DNA of 64,000 nucleotides from Paenibacillus sp. HWE-109 (lineage in GTDB: Bacteria; Bacillota; Bacilli; Paenibacillales; NBRC-103111), in assembly GCF_022163125.1 (NCBI RefSeq), contig NZ_CP091881.1:6510001-6574000 (forward strand), written 5' to 3'. The position numbers and the translations under genes are program-made. Under the pieces are notes generated by a model, which saw nothing but the letters and a program-made list of their open reading frames with translations, ran no database searches and was not told where the DNA came from. This document shows positions 45,932-54,097 of this stretch, one piece after another; within the stretch, counting starts at the first letter, position 1; each line of letters begins with the position of its first letter.

Positions 45932-48610
45932 CTACGAAATCAATTTCGTCTTCTTCGCTTTCTCTGCCACCCGCGCCGTATAGCCGCTGAGCGGCTTTTT
46001 CAGCGCCAGGGCTACCACATAACAAATCCCGATGAACATGAAGAGGAACAGCACATCTTTCAGCACGACGGACCACTGCATCCCGCCAACCGTCTCGCGC
46101 AGCACCCCAACCGCATACGTGAAGGGCACAGCAGGATTGATCTTTTGGAAAAAGGGCGATGCTGTACTGATCGGAAACGTTCCGCCTGAGCTTGAGAACT
46201 GCAAGACCAGGAAGATAATCGCGATTCCCTTCCCTATGTTGCCAAAGACAGACACCAGCGTATAGGTGATTGAGATGAACACCGCGCTGATGAGCACAGC
46301 GAACACCACGAACCAAACCTTATCAACCACATAGGTGCCAAGCAGGAATAAATCGCCTAACGTCACGATCAGAGCTTGGAAGAATCCAACCGTCAGGAAG
46401 ATCATCATCCGCCCAAAATACACCTGATACGACTTCAGTGGCGCACCTTCCGGGTTATCCACATCGACTCTCATCAGAGAGACGAGCAGCATAGCGCCGA
46501 CCCATAGGGAAAGCGTGGTGTAAAAAGGCGACATCGCCGAGCCATAGTTCGGGATGGGAAATCTCTTGTCTTCTTTAATCAGAACAGGATTCGATAAAAA
46601 ATCGCTCTGCTTCTGAATATCGTTCTGAAGCAGACGCAGAATTTCCTCGATGCTGCCGCCACCCTCGACCTTGCGGATCTGATCAGCCGCTTTGTGCACA
46701 GCCGCTTCGAATTCCGGCAGATCGCTGCGCACCAAATTCGCTGCCAAGTGGACCGCGTCCTCGACTTCAGGAAACTTCGTCTCGTACAGATCAGCAACCT
46801 TGCGGATTTCATCCTCTGCCGCAGGCAGGTCGTTCCGCACGAAATTGGACGCTTCGTGCAGCTTCTGCTCCACTTTGGGCAAATCATTCTGAATGAACGG
46901 CGCTGCTTCGTTAATCCCGTTCGTGAACGCATCGAGCTTCGTTTGAAGCGTTGCAGACGCTTCGTGCACCTTCGCGCGAATGTCTGGCAGTTCCTTCTGC
47001 AGCGCATCCAGCTGCGTCTGGGCGAAATGGATTCCACTCTGCGCATCCAGCAAAATCCCCTTGATATTCGGCAGCTGCGTCTTCAACGTTTGCATCACAC
47101 TGGCCGAATTCTGGGCTACCGATTTGATTTGGGCCAAAGCCTTTTTCATATTCGGCACAATTTCCGAATCATATCTGGCAAGCAAACTTCCGATTGCGCC
47201 GCTCGCCTCTTTGGACAAGGCATTCAGGTTATTCACCAAATCCGCGGCCGGCTTCTCACCGCGCTCAATAGCGCTTTGAAGTTTGCTTAATGTCTGAATT
47301 TGGTTGTTCATATTCGTCTTGATCGTCGTTAGCCGCGTAATATTATCGCTGAATGGGCTATTCGGCAAATAGGTATTCAAACGTGTATACAAGTCAATCG
47401 TTCTGTCGATAACGGCAACACCTGTCGTCAATTGGCCCTTCAAGACAGCCATAACCGCCAACACTTTCTGCGGGTCCGGATTCACTTCTTGCAGCAAGCC
47501 CGTGAGCTGTGTAACGGCATCCGCCGTTTGCTGAAGCAGGATCAAATTCATCTTCACCACTGGGATCAGCGCCTCGAATGCAGCATCATTCTTTTGCAGG
47601 AAGTCAGCCAACTGCTCAGCAAAAGCTCCACCCTGCGTAGCGATCGCGTCAATTTGCGGCAAGGCGGCTAGCGCGGCATTGACAATCTCATCCGCTTTCC
47701 GCGACGTCTCGATTGCTGTATTCAACGCTGATTCGACCTTATCGAAATTCTGATCCAGCTCAGCAATTCGATCCGCAGCCTTCTGGATTTCCGGCAGCTT
47801 CTGCTGAATAAGCAATACTTCCTGCGCCACCGACTGAATCTTGGGCCAGCGTTCCTCGATCTTCAGAATGGTATCCGCGGCGCGATTAATATCGGGAATT
47901 TTCTGCTCGAGCTCGACAATCTTCTGCCCTTTTTGCTTAATTTCAGGCAGCTTTTGCTCAATTTCCAAGGCCTTGGCTCCCATGGCTTCAACATCCGGCA
48001 ACCGCTTCTCAAGCTCGAACACCTTCGTTTCCATATTGCGAATCGTCGGCAGTTCTTTTTCAAAATCGATCCCCAGCTCTTTCATCCGAGTAAGAATGGA
48101 GCTGCTGACGGTCTTAACGAAGTTCTCGCTGATCTGTTGGGTAACACTGGAGGCCCCTTTGCTTGTAATTTTGGGCGCGACCGCATTAATTTTCTCATTC
48201 ACCGTGTACAGAATTTCCGGTTTTTCCATGGTGCCGTCTACGATGCTCGTTATTTTTCGGGAAAAATCCGCAGGTATGATTAAGCTGGCATAGTAATCCC
48301 CACGTTCAACTCCGCTCAGCGCATCCTCCTCATTCACAAAGGTCCAACCGAGTGTATGATTGTTTTTCAGATTATCCACCACTTCGGTGCCAATGTTTAT
48401 GGGCTTATTTTCGACCGTTGCCCCCAAATCATTGCTCGTCACGGCAATTTTGATCCCCGATGTATTCGCATAGGGGTCCCACATCGCCTCTAAATTAATC
48501 CAGGCATAAACAGAAGGTAAAATGGCTAGTGCAATCATAAGCAACAAGCCTGTGGGCACTTTCCACAAGTTGATAAGATCAGTTCGATAAATACGGAAAA
48601 TTTGCTTCAT
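45932..48610 (-). CDS. yhgE: YhgE/Pip family membrane protein
   Basis: An 892-residue protein. An N-terminal helix (VPTGLLLMIALAILPSVYAW) is followed by the conserved YhgE extracellular start (ANTSGIKIAVTSNDLG). Long helical regions follow, and at least five C-terminal helices begin near residue 695. The topology equals that of Pip phage-infection proteins and relates to ABC-2-type exporters. The extracellular part shows two exact periodicities: prolines 188, 205, 222, 239, 256 and 273 are 17 residues apart, and positions 542, 560, 578, 596, 614 and 632 are 18 apart (all Pro except Asp560). YhgE homologues have been linked to phage attachment and to secretion of small proteins; the role here is not known. 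Confidence 0.87.
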   Translation of the reverse strand: MKQIFRIYRTDLINLWKVPTGLLLMIALAILPSVYAWINLEAMWDPYANTSGIKIAVTSNDLGATVENKPINIGTEVVDNLKNNHTLGWTFVNEEDALSGVERGDYYASLIIPADFSRKITSIVDGTMEKPEILYTVNEKINAVAPKITSKGASSVTQQISENFVKTVSSSILTRMKELGIDFEKELPTIRNMETKVFELEKRLPDVEAMGAKALEIEQKLPEIKQKGQKIVELEQKIPDINRAADTILKIEERWPKIQSVAQEVLLIQQKLPEIQKAADRIAELDQNFDKVESALNTAIETSRKADEIVNAALAALPQIDAIATQGGAFAEQLADFLQKNDAAFEALIPVVKMNLILLQQTADAVTQLTGLLQEVNPDPQKVLAVMAVLKGQLTTGVAVIDRTIDLYTRLNTYLPNSPFSDNITRLTTIKTNMNNQIQTLSKLQSAIERGEKPAADLVNNLNALSKEASGAIGSLLARYDSEIVPNMKKALAQIKSVAQNSASVMQTLKTQLPNIKGILLDAQSGIHFAQTQLDALQKELPDIRAKVHEASATLQTKLDAFTNGINEAAPFIQNDLPKVEQKLHEASNFVRNDLPAAEDEIRKVADLYETKFPEVEDAVHLAANLVRSDLPEFEAAVHKAADQIRKVEGGGSIEEILRLLQNDIQKQSDFLSNPVLIKEDKRFPIPNYGSAMSPFYTTLSLWVGAMLLVSLMRVDVDNPEGAPLKSYQVYFGRMMIFLTVGFFQALIVTLGDLFLLGTYVVDKVWFVVFAVLISAVFISITYTLVSVFGNIGKGIAIIFLVLQFSSSGGTFPISTASPFFQKINPAVPFTYAVGVLRETVGGMQWSVVLKDVLFLFMFIGICYVVALALKKPLSGYTARVAEKAKKTKLIS

Positions 48611-48712
48611 TCATGCCCCACCCGGCCCTTCACATTTGGTACTTAATGTCTCCTGACAATCCTTTAACCATACAAAATACTTCCAAAGACTGCAAGCTTA
48701 ATCTTGCACCTT

Positions 48713-48854
48713 TGTGGATAACCAAGCCTGTGGATATGTGCACAAGAATCCCGCGATCTTATACACAGTATGAACTGTGGACATGTTGATATTGTGGGTA
48801 ACTATGTGGATAACTAAAATTAGCTGGGTATAACACAAAAATCGCTGTGGATTT
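48713..48854. promoter_or_regulatory. Cluster of DnaA-box-like sequences
   Basis: Perfect TGTGGATAA boxes lie at 48713-48721 and 48805-48813. TTATACACA at 48759 fits the TTWTNCACA form on the opposite strand. Single-mismatch boxes are TGTGGATAT at 48729 and TGTGGGTAA at 48793. Weaker ones are TGTGGACAT at 48776 and TGTGGATTT at 48846. All lie in the 356-base gap between divergent yhgE and arsR genes, where no other gene is seen. Confidence 0.75.
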
Positions 48855-48918
48855 TCATACCTCTTTTTATCCGAACACAACATTGCATTTACATTTATAA
48901 AAAGTCATGGTATTCTTA

Positions 48919-48936
48919 TTTCGATAACGCTAGAAA
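48919..48936. promoter_or_regulatory. ArsR operator candidate 1 (upstream of arsR)
   Basis: TTTCGA-N6-TAGAAA, 18 bases, one mismatch from the palindrome seen at 49347. It lies 30 bases before the ArsR start codon, where a repressor would block the promoter. Confidence 0.65.
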
Positions 48937-48966
48937 TACCTAAACAACACGAAAGGAGTCCTCTAC

Positions 48967-49248
48967 ATGGTTGACGTCAGTTTGGAAGCCAAGCAAGCAG
49001 TGAAAGTTCATAAAGCTTTGGGCGAGCCTACGCGCTACAAGATTCTCGAAATGCTCATTAAAGAAAGCAATTTATGTCCTGCCGAGCTTGAAAACCGTTT
49101 GAATTCGGTGGCTTTATCCACACTGTCTCATCATCTAAAACAATTAACCGATTGCGGCCTGCTGGACTCCGAGAAAAAAGGAACATTCATTCACTTCAGC
49201 ATAAACTGGGAGACCGTGAAAAAATACGTACCTTATCTGATACAGTAG
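48967..49248 (+). CDS. ArsR family transcription repressor
   Basis: A 93-residue winged-helix protein. ALGEPTRYKILEMLIKESNL and NSVALSTLSHHLKQLTDCGL form the DNA-binding part, with recognition helix STLSHHLKQL. AAGGAG precedes the ATG. Cysteines in NLCPAEL and TDCGLL exist, but the classical CVC metal site is absent. It is followed by an MFS exporter gene, and three copies of an 18-base palindrome surround the two, so autoregulation together with the exporter is likely. The inducer is unknown. Confidence 0.9.
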   Translation: MVDVSLEAKQAVKVHKALGEPTRYKILEMLIKESNLCPAELENRLNSVALSTLSHHLKQLTDCGLLDSEKKGTFIHFSINWETVKKYVPYLIQ

Positions 49249-49264
49249 TTTTTTATGCGCAATA

Positions 49265-49282
49265 TTTCTATGTATCTAGAAT
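49265..49282. promoter_or_regulatory. ArsR operator candidate 2
   Basis: TTTCTA-N6-TAGAAT, 18 bases, in the gap between arsR and the MFS gene. It has 5 of 6 arm pairs intact. Confidence 0.68.
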
Positions 49283-49346
49283 TATGGAATTACTGTAGTG
49301 GGATGGACTTAACTCGCTTGATTAGTTCGAGTAACCGCGTCTTATA

Positions 49347-49364
49347 TTTCTATGTTTTTAGAAA
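49347..49364. promoter_or_regulatory. ArsR operator candidate 3
   Basis: TTTCTA-N6-TAGAAA, perfect 6-base arms, 32 bases before the MFS start codon. Same spacing as the other two sites. Confidence 0.7.
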
Positions 49365-49396
49365 GATGAAAATAATATTCGAAAAGAGGTACTTGC

Positions 49397-50581
49397 ATGT
49401 CAAAAACATGGCAAATCTATGTGTTAGCCCTACTCAGTTTTCTAGTCGGAACATCGGAGTTTATCATTGCCGGAATTCTGGATAAAATCTCGGACACTCT
49501 GCACATTTCCTTAGTGGCCGCCGGCCAGCTCATTACTGTCTTTTCACTCGTTTATGCACTCGGAACTCCCGTGATCATGGCCTTCACCTCAGGGTGGAAT
49601 CGGCGTAAATTACTCCTCTTCGGACTCAGCCTTTTCGTCATAGCGAATGCGCTCGCCTTCGTCATGCCCGGATTCGGCTTATTCATCAGCGCTCGCGTCT
49701 TGATGGCGCTCGGCGCTGGCGTTGTCGTCGTTACATCATTAAGCATCGCCGCTGTGATCGCCCCCCAAGGCAAGCAGGCGAGCGCCATCGCAACTGTCAT
49801 TACAGGTTTCACAGCCGCGCTGATTGTAGGCGTGCCACTCGGCAGAATGCTGGCTGCTGCTTATGACTGGAAAGTCGTTTTTGGCGGAATAGCGGCCCTT
49901 GGTTTATTGGCTATAGTCGTGATTTCCCTCACGATTCCCGCCTTCAAAGGCGAAGCTTCCATTCCGCTGCGCAAACAACTAGCTCTATTGAAAAATCCAA
50001 AACTAACCCTGGCTTTAGCCGTAAGCTTTTTCTGGCTGGGCGGCTACTCCATCGCTTACACCTATATTTCCCCCTACCTGCTAACCATCACCGGTATGGG
50101 TGAGAAAACATTGAGCACCGCCCTTTTCGCCTTCGGTATCGCCAGTCTCGTCGGCTCCAAGCTTGGCGGCTTCAGCACAGACCGCTGGGGCGTCCAGCGC
50201 ACACTGCGTTCGGGCATGCTTTTGCACATGATTACACTCATTCTCTTAACTCTGGCCGCACACTCGCCAAGCGTCGTTTTCCTGCTGCTGCTTCTATGGT
50301 CCTTCTCGGCATGGTCATCAGGTCCTACGCAGCAATATAATTTGGTCGCCCTCGCCCCCGAATCATCAGGCATTATGCTCAGCCTAAACAGCTCCGTGAT
50401 GCAGTTAGCCATGGCGGGAGGGGCCGGTGTCGGCGGAGTTGTCGTGAGTCAGGTTTCCCTCACATCCGTCACCTGGATTGGCGCGATCGGCGTGGGCATC
50501 GCGCTGGCTATCACCATCTTGTCATCCAGGCAATCCACTGCTGCGGATGATAAGAAAGCTGAAGCTTTGCAGCACGCTTAA
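49397..50581 (+). CDS. MFS drug/sugar efflux transporter
   Basis: A 394-residue transporter with twelve predicted helices. It has the N-terminal pattern FLVGTSEFIIAGILDKISDT of the DHA1/AraJ-YdhP group and a loop-2/3 motif GWNRRKLLLFG corresponding to MFS motif A. AGAGG precedes the ATG at 49397. A reading frame at 49255-49485 overlaps its start but lacks a product-like sequence. Expression is probably controlled by the ArsR protein encoded upstream through sites at 49265 and 49347. Confidence 0.9.
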   Translation: MSKTWQIYVLALLSFLVGTSEFIIAGILDKISDTLHISLVAAGQLITVFSLVYALGTPVIMAFTSGWNRRKLLLFGLSLFVIANALAFVMPGFGLFISARVLMALGAGVVVVTSLSIAAVIAPQGKQASAIATVITGFTAALIVGVPLGRMLAAAYDWKVVFGGIAALGLLAIVVISLTIPAFKGEASIPLRKQLALLKNPKLTLALAVSFFWLGGYSIAYTYISPYLLTITGMGEKTLSTALFAFGIASLVGSKLGGFSTDRWGVQRTLRSGMLLHMITLILLTLAAHSPSVVFLLLLLWSFSAWSSGPTQQYNLVALAPESSGIMLSLNSSVMQLAMAGGAGVGGVVVSQVSLTSVTWIGAIGVGIALAITILSSRQSTAADDKKAEALQHA

Positions 50582-50597
50582 TAGAGGAGGATAGAGG

Positions 50598-50636
50598 AGG
50601 ATAATCCGGCTGCTTAGCCTTGGATTATCCTTTTTT
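50598..50636 (+). terminator. Terminator of the MFS gene
   Basis: GGATAATCC pairs with GGATTATCC around a short loop and six T follow. It begins 17 bases after the stop. Confidence 0.92.
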
Positions 50637-50685
50637 AATTAAAATAGGGACAGCCTCTACGTGCTAGCGAGGAAGTCGAGATGCG

Positions 50686-52043
50686 CTACTGGCGAGGGAG
50701 TTAGATTCGAGGGTTGGGAGAACGCAGAGAGTAGCCGCAAGGGAAAAGTAGCTGATTAGTTGGACGGGGCGGCAGTCGTCAGTCGGCAGTCGGCAAATCG
50801 GTCGATGTGCGCGCCCTCGCGGAACTACGTTCCGCTATATGTGACAAATTGGCCGATGCACGTACCCGAGGGGAACTACGTTCCGCTATTTCGCCTCAAT
50901 TCACCCATTTCGGGAGCAAAACTGCGAAATAGAGGAACAGAGTTCCGTTGGGAGGCCATTTAGCATGGTTTTTGCCAAAATAGCGGAACGACGTTCCCTC
51001 CGAAAGCAGAAGCTACTGGTGGTGGAGTTGGACTACTGGTGGTGGAGTTAGACTGGAGGGTTGGGAGAACATGGAGAGTAGCTGCAAGGGAAAGTAGCTG
51101 ACTGGTTGGACGGGGCGGCAGCCGTCAGTCGGCAAATCGGTCGATGTGCGCACCCTCGCGGAACTACGTTCCGCTATATGTGACAAATTGGCCGATGCAC
51201 GTACCCGAGGGGAACTACGTTCCGCTATTTCGCCTCAATTCACCCATTTCGGGAGCAAAACTGCGAAATAGAGGAACAGAGTTCCGTTGGGAGGCCATTT
51301 AGCCTGGTTTTTTCCAAAATAGCGGAACGACGTTCCCTCCGAAAGCAGAAGCTACTGGTGGTGGAGTTGGACTGGAGGGTTGGGAGAACATGGAGAGTAG
51401 CTGCAAGGGAAAGTAGCTAACTGGTTGGACGGGGCGGCAGCCGTCAGTCGGCAAATCGGTCAATGTGCGCACCCTCGCGGAACTACGTTCCGCTATATGT
51501 GACAAATTGGCCGATGCACGTACCCGAGGGGAACTACGTTCCGCTATTTCGCCTCAATTCACCCGTTTCGGGAGCAAAACTGCGAAATAGAGGAACAGAG
51601 TTCCGCTAGGAGGCCATTTAGCCTGGTTTTTGCCAAAATAGCGGAACGACGTTCCCTCCGAAAGCAGAAGCTACTGGTGGTGGAGTTGGACTGGAGGGTT
51701 GGGAGAACATGGAGAGTAGCTGCAAAGGAAAGTAGCTGGATGGTTGGACGGGGCGGCAGCCGTCAGTCGTCAAATCGGTCAATGTGCACACCCTCGCGGA
51801 ACTACGTTCCGCTATATGTGACAAATTGGCCGATGCACGTACCCGAGGGGAACTACGTTCCGCTATTTCGCCTCAATTCACCCATTTCGGGAGCAAAACT
51901 GCGAAATAGAGGAACAGAGTTCCGCTAGGAGGCCATTTAGCCTGGTTTTTGCCAAAATAGCGGAACGACGTTCCCTCCGAAAGCAGAAGCTACTGGCGGT
52001 GGAGTTGGGAGAACGCGGAGAGTAGCTGCAAGGGAAAGTAACT
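50686..52043 (+). repeat. Intergenic tandem repeat array B (about four units of ~319 bp)
   Basis: The marker word GAAAGCAGAAGCTACTGG recurs at 51002, 51341, 51660 and 51979, giving periods of 339, 319 and 319. The first is longer by a 20-base duplication of GGTGGTGGAGTTGGACT-type sequence. Each unit has four dyads: GGAAC-TAC-GTTCC twice (inverted, followed by GCTAT), GGAAC-AGA-GTTCC and GGAAC-GAC-GTTCC, the last two preceded by ATAGAG and ATAGCG. Unit one has them near 50819, 50870, 50931 and 50982. The repeat also contains a protein-like open frame in each copy, but without a ribosome site. It fills the gap between the convergent MFS and allophanate hydrolase genes. Confidence 0.93.
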
Positions 52044-52177
52044 AGAATGTTCGATAATGCGACGGCTCAGCTAAAAATCGAGGAATGAGGAGGTGCTATT
52101 TGTGCCATCAGCTTATTCGGGTTTGAGCGAAGCGTAGAAGCGCCATATTGCGGGAAACCACTCCGCAAAAAGCGAAA

Positions 52178-52253
52178 TAGAGGATCGACGCCCCCCACCT
52201 CTCGGTGGCAGGAGCAACGATCCTCTACTTCTAGGCGGGCCCGAGTACCCGCC
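52178..52253 (-). terminator. Two stem-loops 3' of allophanate hydrolase
   Basis: GGCGGG pairs with CCCGCC at 52234-52253, directly after the stop on the minus strand. A larger stem follows with TAGAGGATCG pairing CGATCCTCTA at 52178-52227 and inner CCACC/GGTGG. T-tails are weak, so these may protect the mRNA end as much as terminate. Confidence 0.55.
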
Positions 52254-54080
52254 TTATAAAGGCACCACTTGGCGCCAGCCGCCAAGGGAAGTAACATCTT
52301 CCGCGCCTGCGGCCGCGTAAGCTTCACAAACGAAACCCGGGACCTCCGTGCCGTCCCGGAGCTCAACCTTGCCGATCCCCAGCGGAGCCGGGATCGCCGC
52401 CGCGAAGCCGCCGAACGCCTCCAGCGGCATCTCCCAAATCTCCAGCCGGATGGCGGAGCCGCCCTGCTGCTGCTTGATCAACCCCGGCTTCGCCGGTGTG
52501 GTTGGCAGTTTCACGAGGCTGTAAGCCGCCGCAGTTTCATCCTCACGGATGAAACGCGCCCCACAGCCAAGCATCTGCTTCTCCAGCGGATAGCCGCGCA
52601 TGTGCAACCCACAGACCGCAACCAGCGTCGTGGCCCGCTCAGAAGCTGCACTTTCTCTCGCAGCCCCGCTCGCCGTCTCACTCACAACCTCACTCGCCAC
52701 AAAACCCACCAAACCGCCCACGAACTGCTCCGCCGCGCCGCAGATCATCTCCTCCTCTTCGGCAAGCCCGAAGAAGGTAATCCCAAAAGGCGTCCGCCCC
52801 TCCGCATCCCCCGCCGGAACCGCAACCGCACACAAATCCAGCAAGTTGCAATGATTGGTGTAGCGTCCCATATCCCGATTCGTGCTGATCGGATCAGTGA
52901 GCACTTGCTCGCGCGACCACGTACCGCCGCAGGTCGGCATGACGAGCACCGCACCCTTGAGCAGCTTACGCGCTTCGAGCTTGAACTGCTGAAGCTTATG
53001 CATCGCTGTGAAGACAGACGCAGCATCATACTCGACCGCAGCGCCCGAGCGGAGAATCTGCTCCGTCACCGGATACGCAATCCCCGGATGAGTCTCGATA
53101 AAACTGCCCAACGCTGCCCAACGTTCAGCCACCCAAGGCCCTTCATATAGAATCGCCGCCGCTTGGGCGAATAACGTAACATCTACATATTCAATGGAGA
53201 GATCAGGGTTCATCTTCTTCAGAGCAGCAACCGCAGCCTCCCAAGCAGCCTGATATTCGGCTGCAAAAGGGCCATAAAAATCCAGCGCCCCTTCCGGAAG
53301 CAGCACTTTGCCTGGAAGGGAAGATGCCCCTCTTGTCACATTACGAGACCAAGGGTCTTCCGCATGAACCCCGCGCGCCACCTGATCCACAGCCAGCGCA
53401 TCTTCCAAACTATGCGCGAATACGGTGACACAGTCCAGACTTGCGCAAGCCGGAACCACCCCTTTGGTTGGCCAAGCGCCGAGACTCGGCTTGTAGCCAA
53501 CCAAGCGGTTCAACGCCGCAGGCACACGCCCCGAGCCTGCGGTATCCGTGCCTAGCGAGAAGACCGCTTGCCCGCGGGCCACCGAAACAGCGGAGCCGGA
53601 GCTCGAGCCGCCGCTGATCAGTTCTGGACGCAGCGCGTTATGTGTATCGCCGTAAGGACTTCTCGCACCGACAAGCCCTGTCGCGAATTGATCCAGGTTC
53701 GTCTTGCCGACCGGAATAGCTCCTGCGGCAATCAACCTTTCCACAACGCCTGCATGTTCCGATGGCATATACGCATACTCCGCGCAGCCAGCCGTCGTCG
53801 GCACCCCTGCCAGATCAATGTTATCTTTGATCGCAAAAGGAATTCCCCAAAGCGGGGCATCCGCCATCGCGATTTTATCCAATCCGTCTAAGTAAGGCTG
53901 CATTAGCTCCAGCGAAGGCGGAGTAATCCAGATATGCATCGCTGCGTCCTCTAAGGACCGCTGAACGATAGTCGCTGCGATATCCTGCGGTGTTAACTCC
54001 CGCTTTGCATACTTGTCCCGCAACCAGGATAGCGTCAACTCGCTTGGAATTTCAATTTCACCTTTTTCAATCTCGTTCAT
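52254..54080 (-). CDS. atzF: Allophanate hydrolase
   Basis: A 608-residue amidase-signature enzyme that hydrolyses allophanate to ammonia and CO2. The Ser-cisSer-Lys triad is visible: lysine in GIPFAIKDNID near residue 87, SGGSSSGSAVSVARG near 160, and the nucleophile region DTAGSGRVPA near 178. The C-terminal about 130 residues (MRGYPLEKQMLGCGARFI onward) form the AtzF-type second domain. A Ser/Ala-rich linker with GVASEV-like low complexity near residues 465-490 separates the two. It is the last gene of the guanidine operon, 17 bases after the carboxylase. Its position completes guanidine to carboxyguanidine to allophanate to ammonia. Confidence 0.93.
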   Translation of the reverse strand: MNEIEKGEIEIPSELTLSWLRDKYAKRELTPQDIAATIVQRSLEDAAMHIWITPPSLELMQPYLDGLDKIAMADAPLWGIPFAIKDNIDLAGVPTTAGCAEYAYMPSEHAGVVERLIAAGAIPVGKTNLDQFATGLVGARSPYGDTHNALRPELISGGSSSGSAVSVARGQAVFSLGTDTAGSGRVPAALNRLVGYKPSLGAWPTKGVVPACASLDCVTVFAHSLEDALAVDQVARGVHAEDPWSRNVTRGASSLPGKVLLPEGALDFYGPFAAEYQAAWEAAVAALKKMNPDLSIEYVDVTLFAQAAAILYEGPWVAERWAALGSFIETHPGIAYPVTEQILRSGAAVEYDAASVFTAMHKLQQFKLEARKLLKGAVLVMPTCGGTWSREQVLTDPISTNRDMGRYTNHCNLLDLCAVAVPAGDAEGRTPFGITFFGLAEEEEMICGAAEQFVGGLVGFVASEVVSETASGAARESAASERATTLVAVCGLHMRGYPLEKQMLGCGARFIREDETAAAYSLVKLPTTPAKPGLIKQQQGGSAIRLEIWEMPLEAFGGFAAAIPAPLGIGKVELRDGTEVPGFVCEAYAAAGAEDVTSLGGWRQVVPL

Positions 54081-54097
54081 ACCTATCGCCCCCTCAT

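Noticed and set aside
48713..48854. Chromosomal origin of replication
   Set aside because: No dnaA, dnaN, gyrase or other origin-linked gene is near, and no AT-rich unwinding element of the usual layout was seen.
51299..51824. Open frames beginning MSHIAERSS in array B units as genes
   Set aside because: They lack ribosome binding sites, exist only because the repeat unit is duplicated, and have no recognisable domain.
50819..52000. GGAAC-N3-GTTCC dyads as LexA/SOS boxes
   Set aside because: Bacillus LexA boxes have GAAC-N4-GTTC spacing; here the spacer is three bases, and copies lie in tandem 3' of genes rather than at promoters.
50686..52043. CRISPR array
   Set aside because: Units are about 319 bp and nearly identical throughout; there are no short repeats with unique spacers and no cas genes.
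52269..53150. 293-codon plus-strand frame opposite allophanate hydrolase
   Set aside because: High GC of the sense gene opens the antisense frame; the product is Arg/Pro-rich without a domain.
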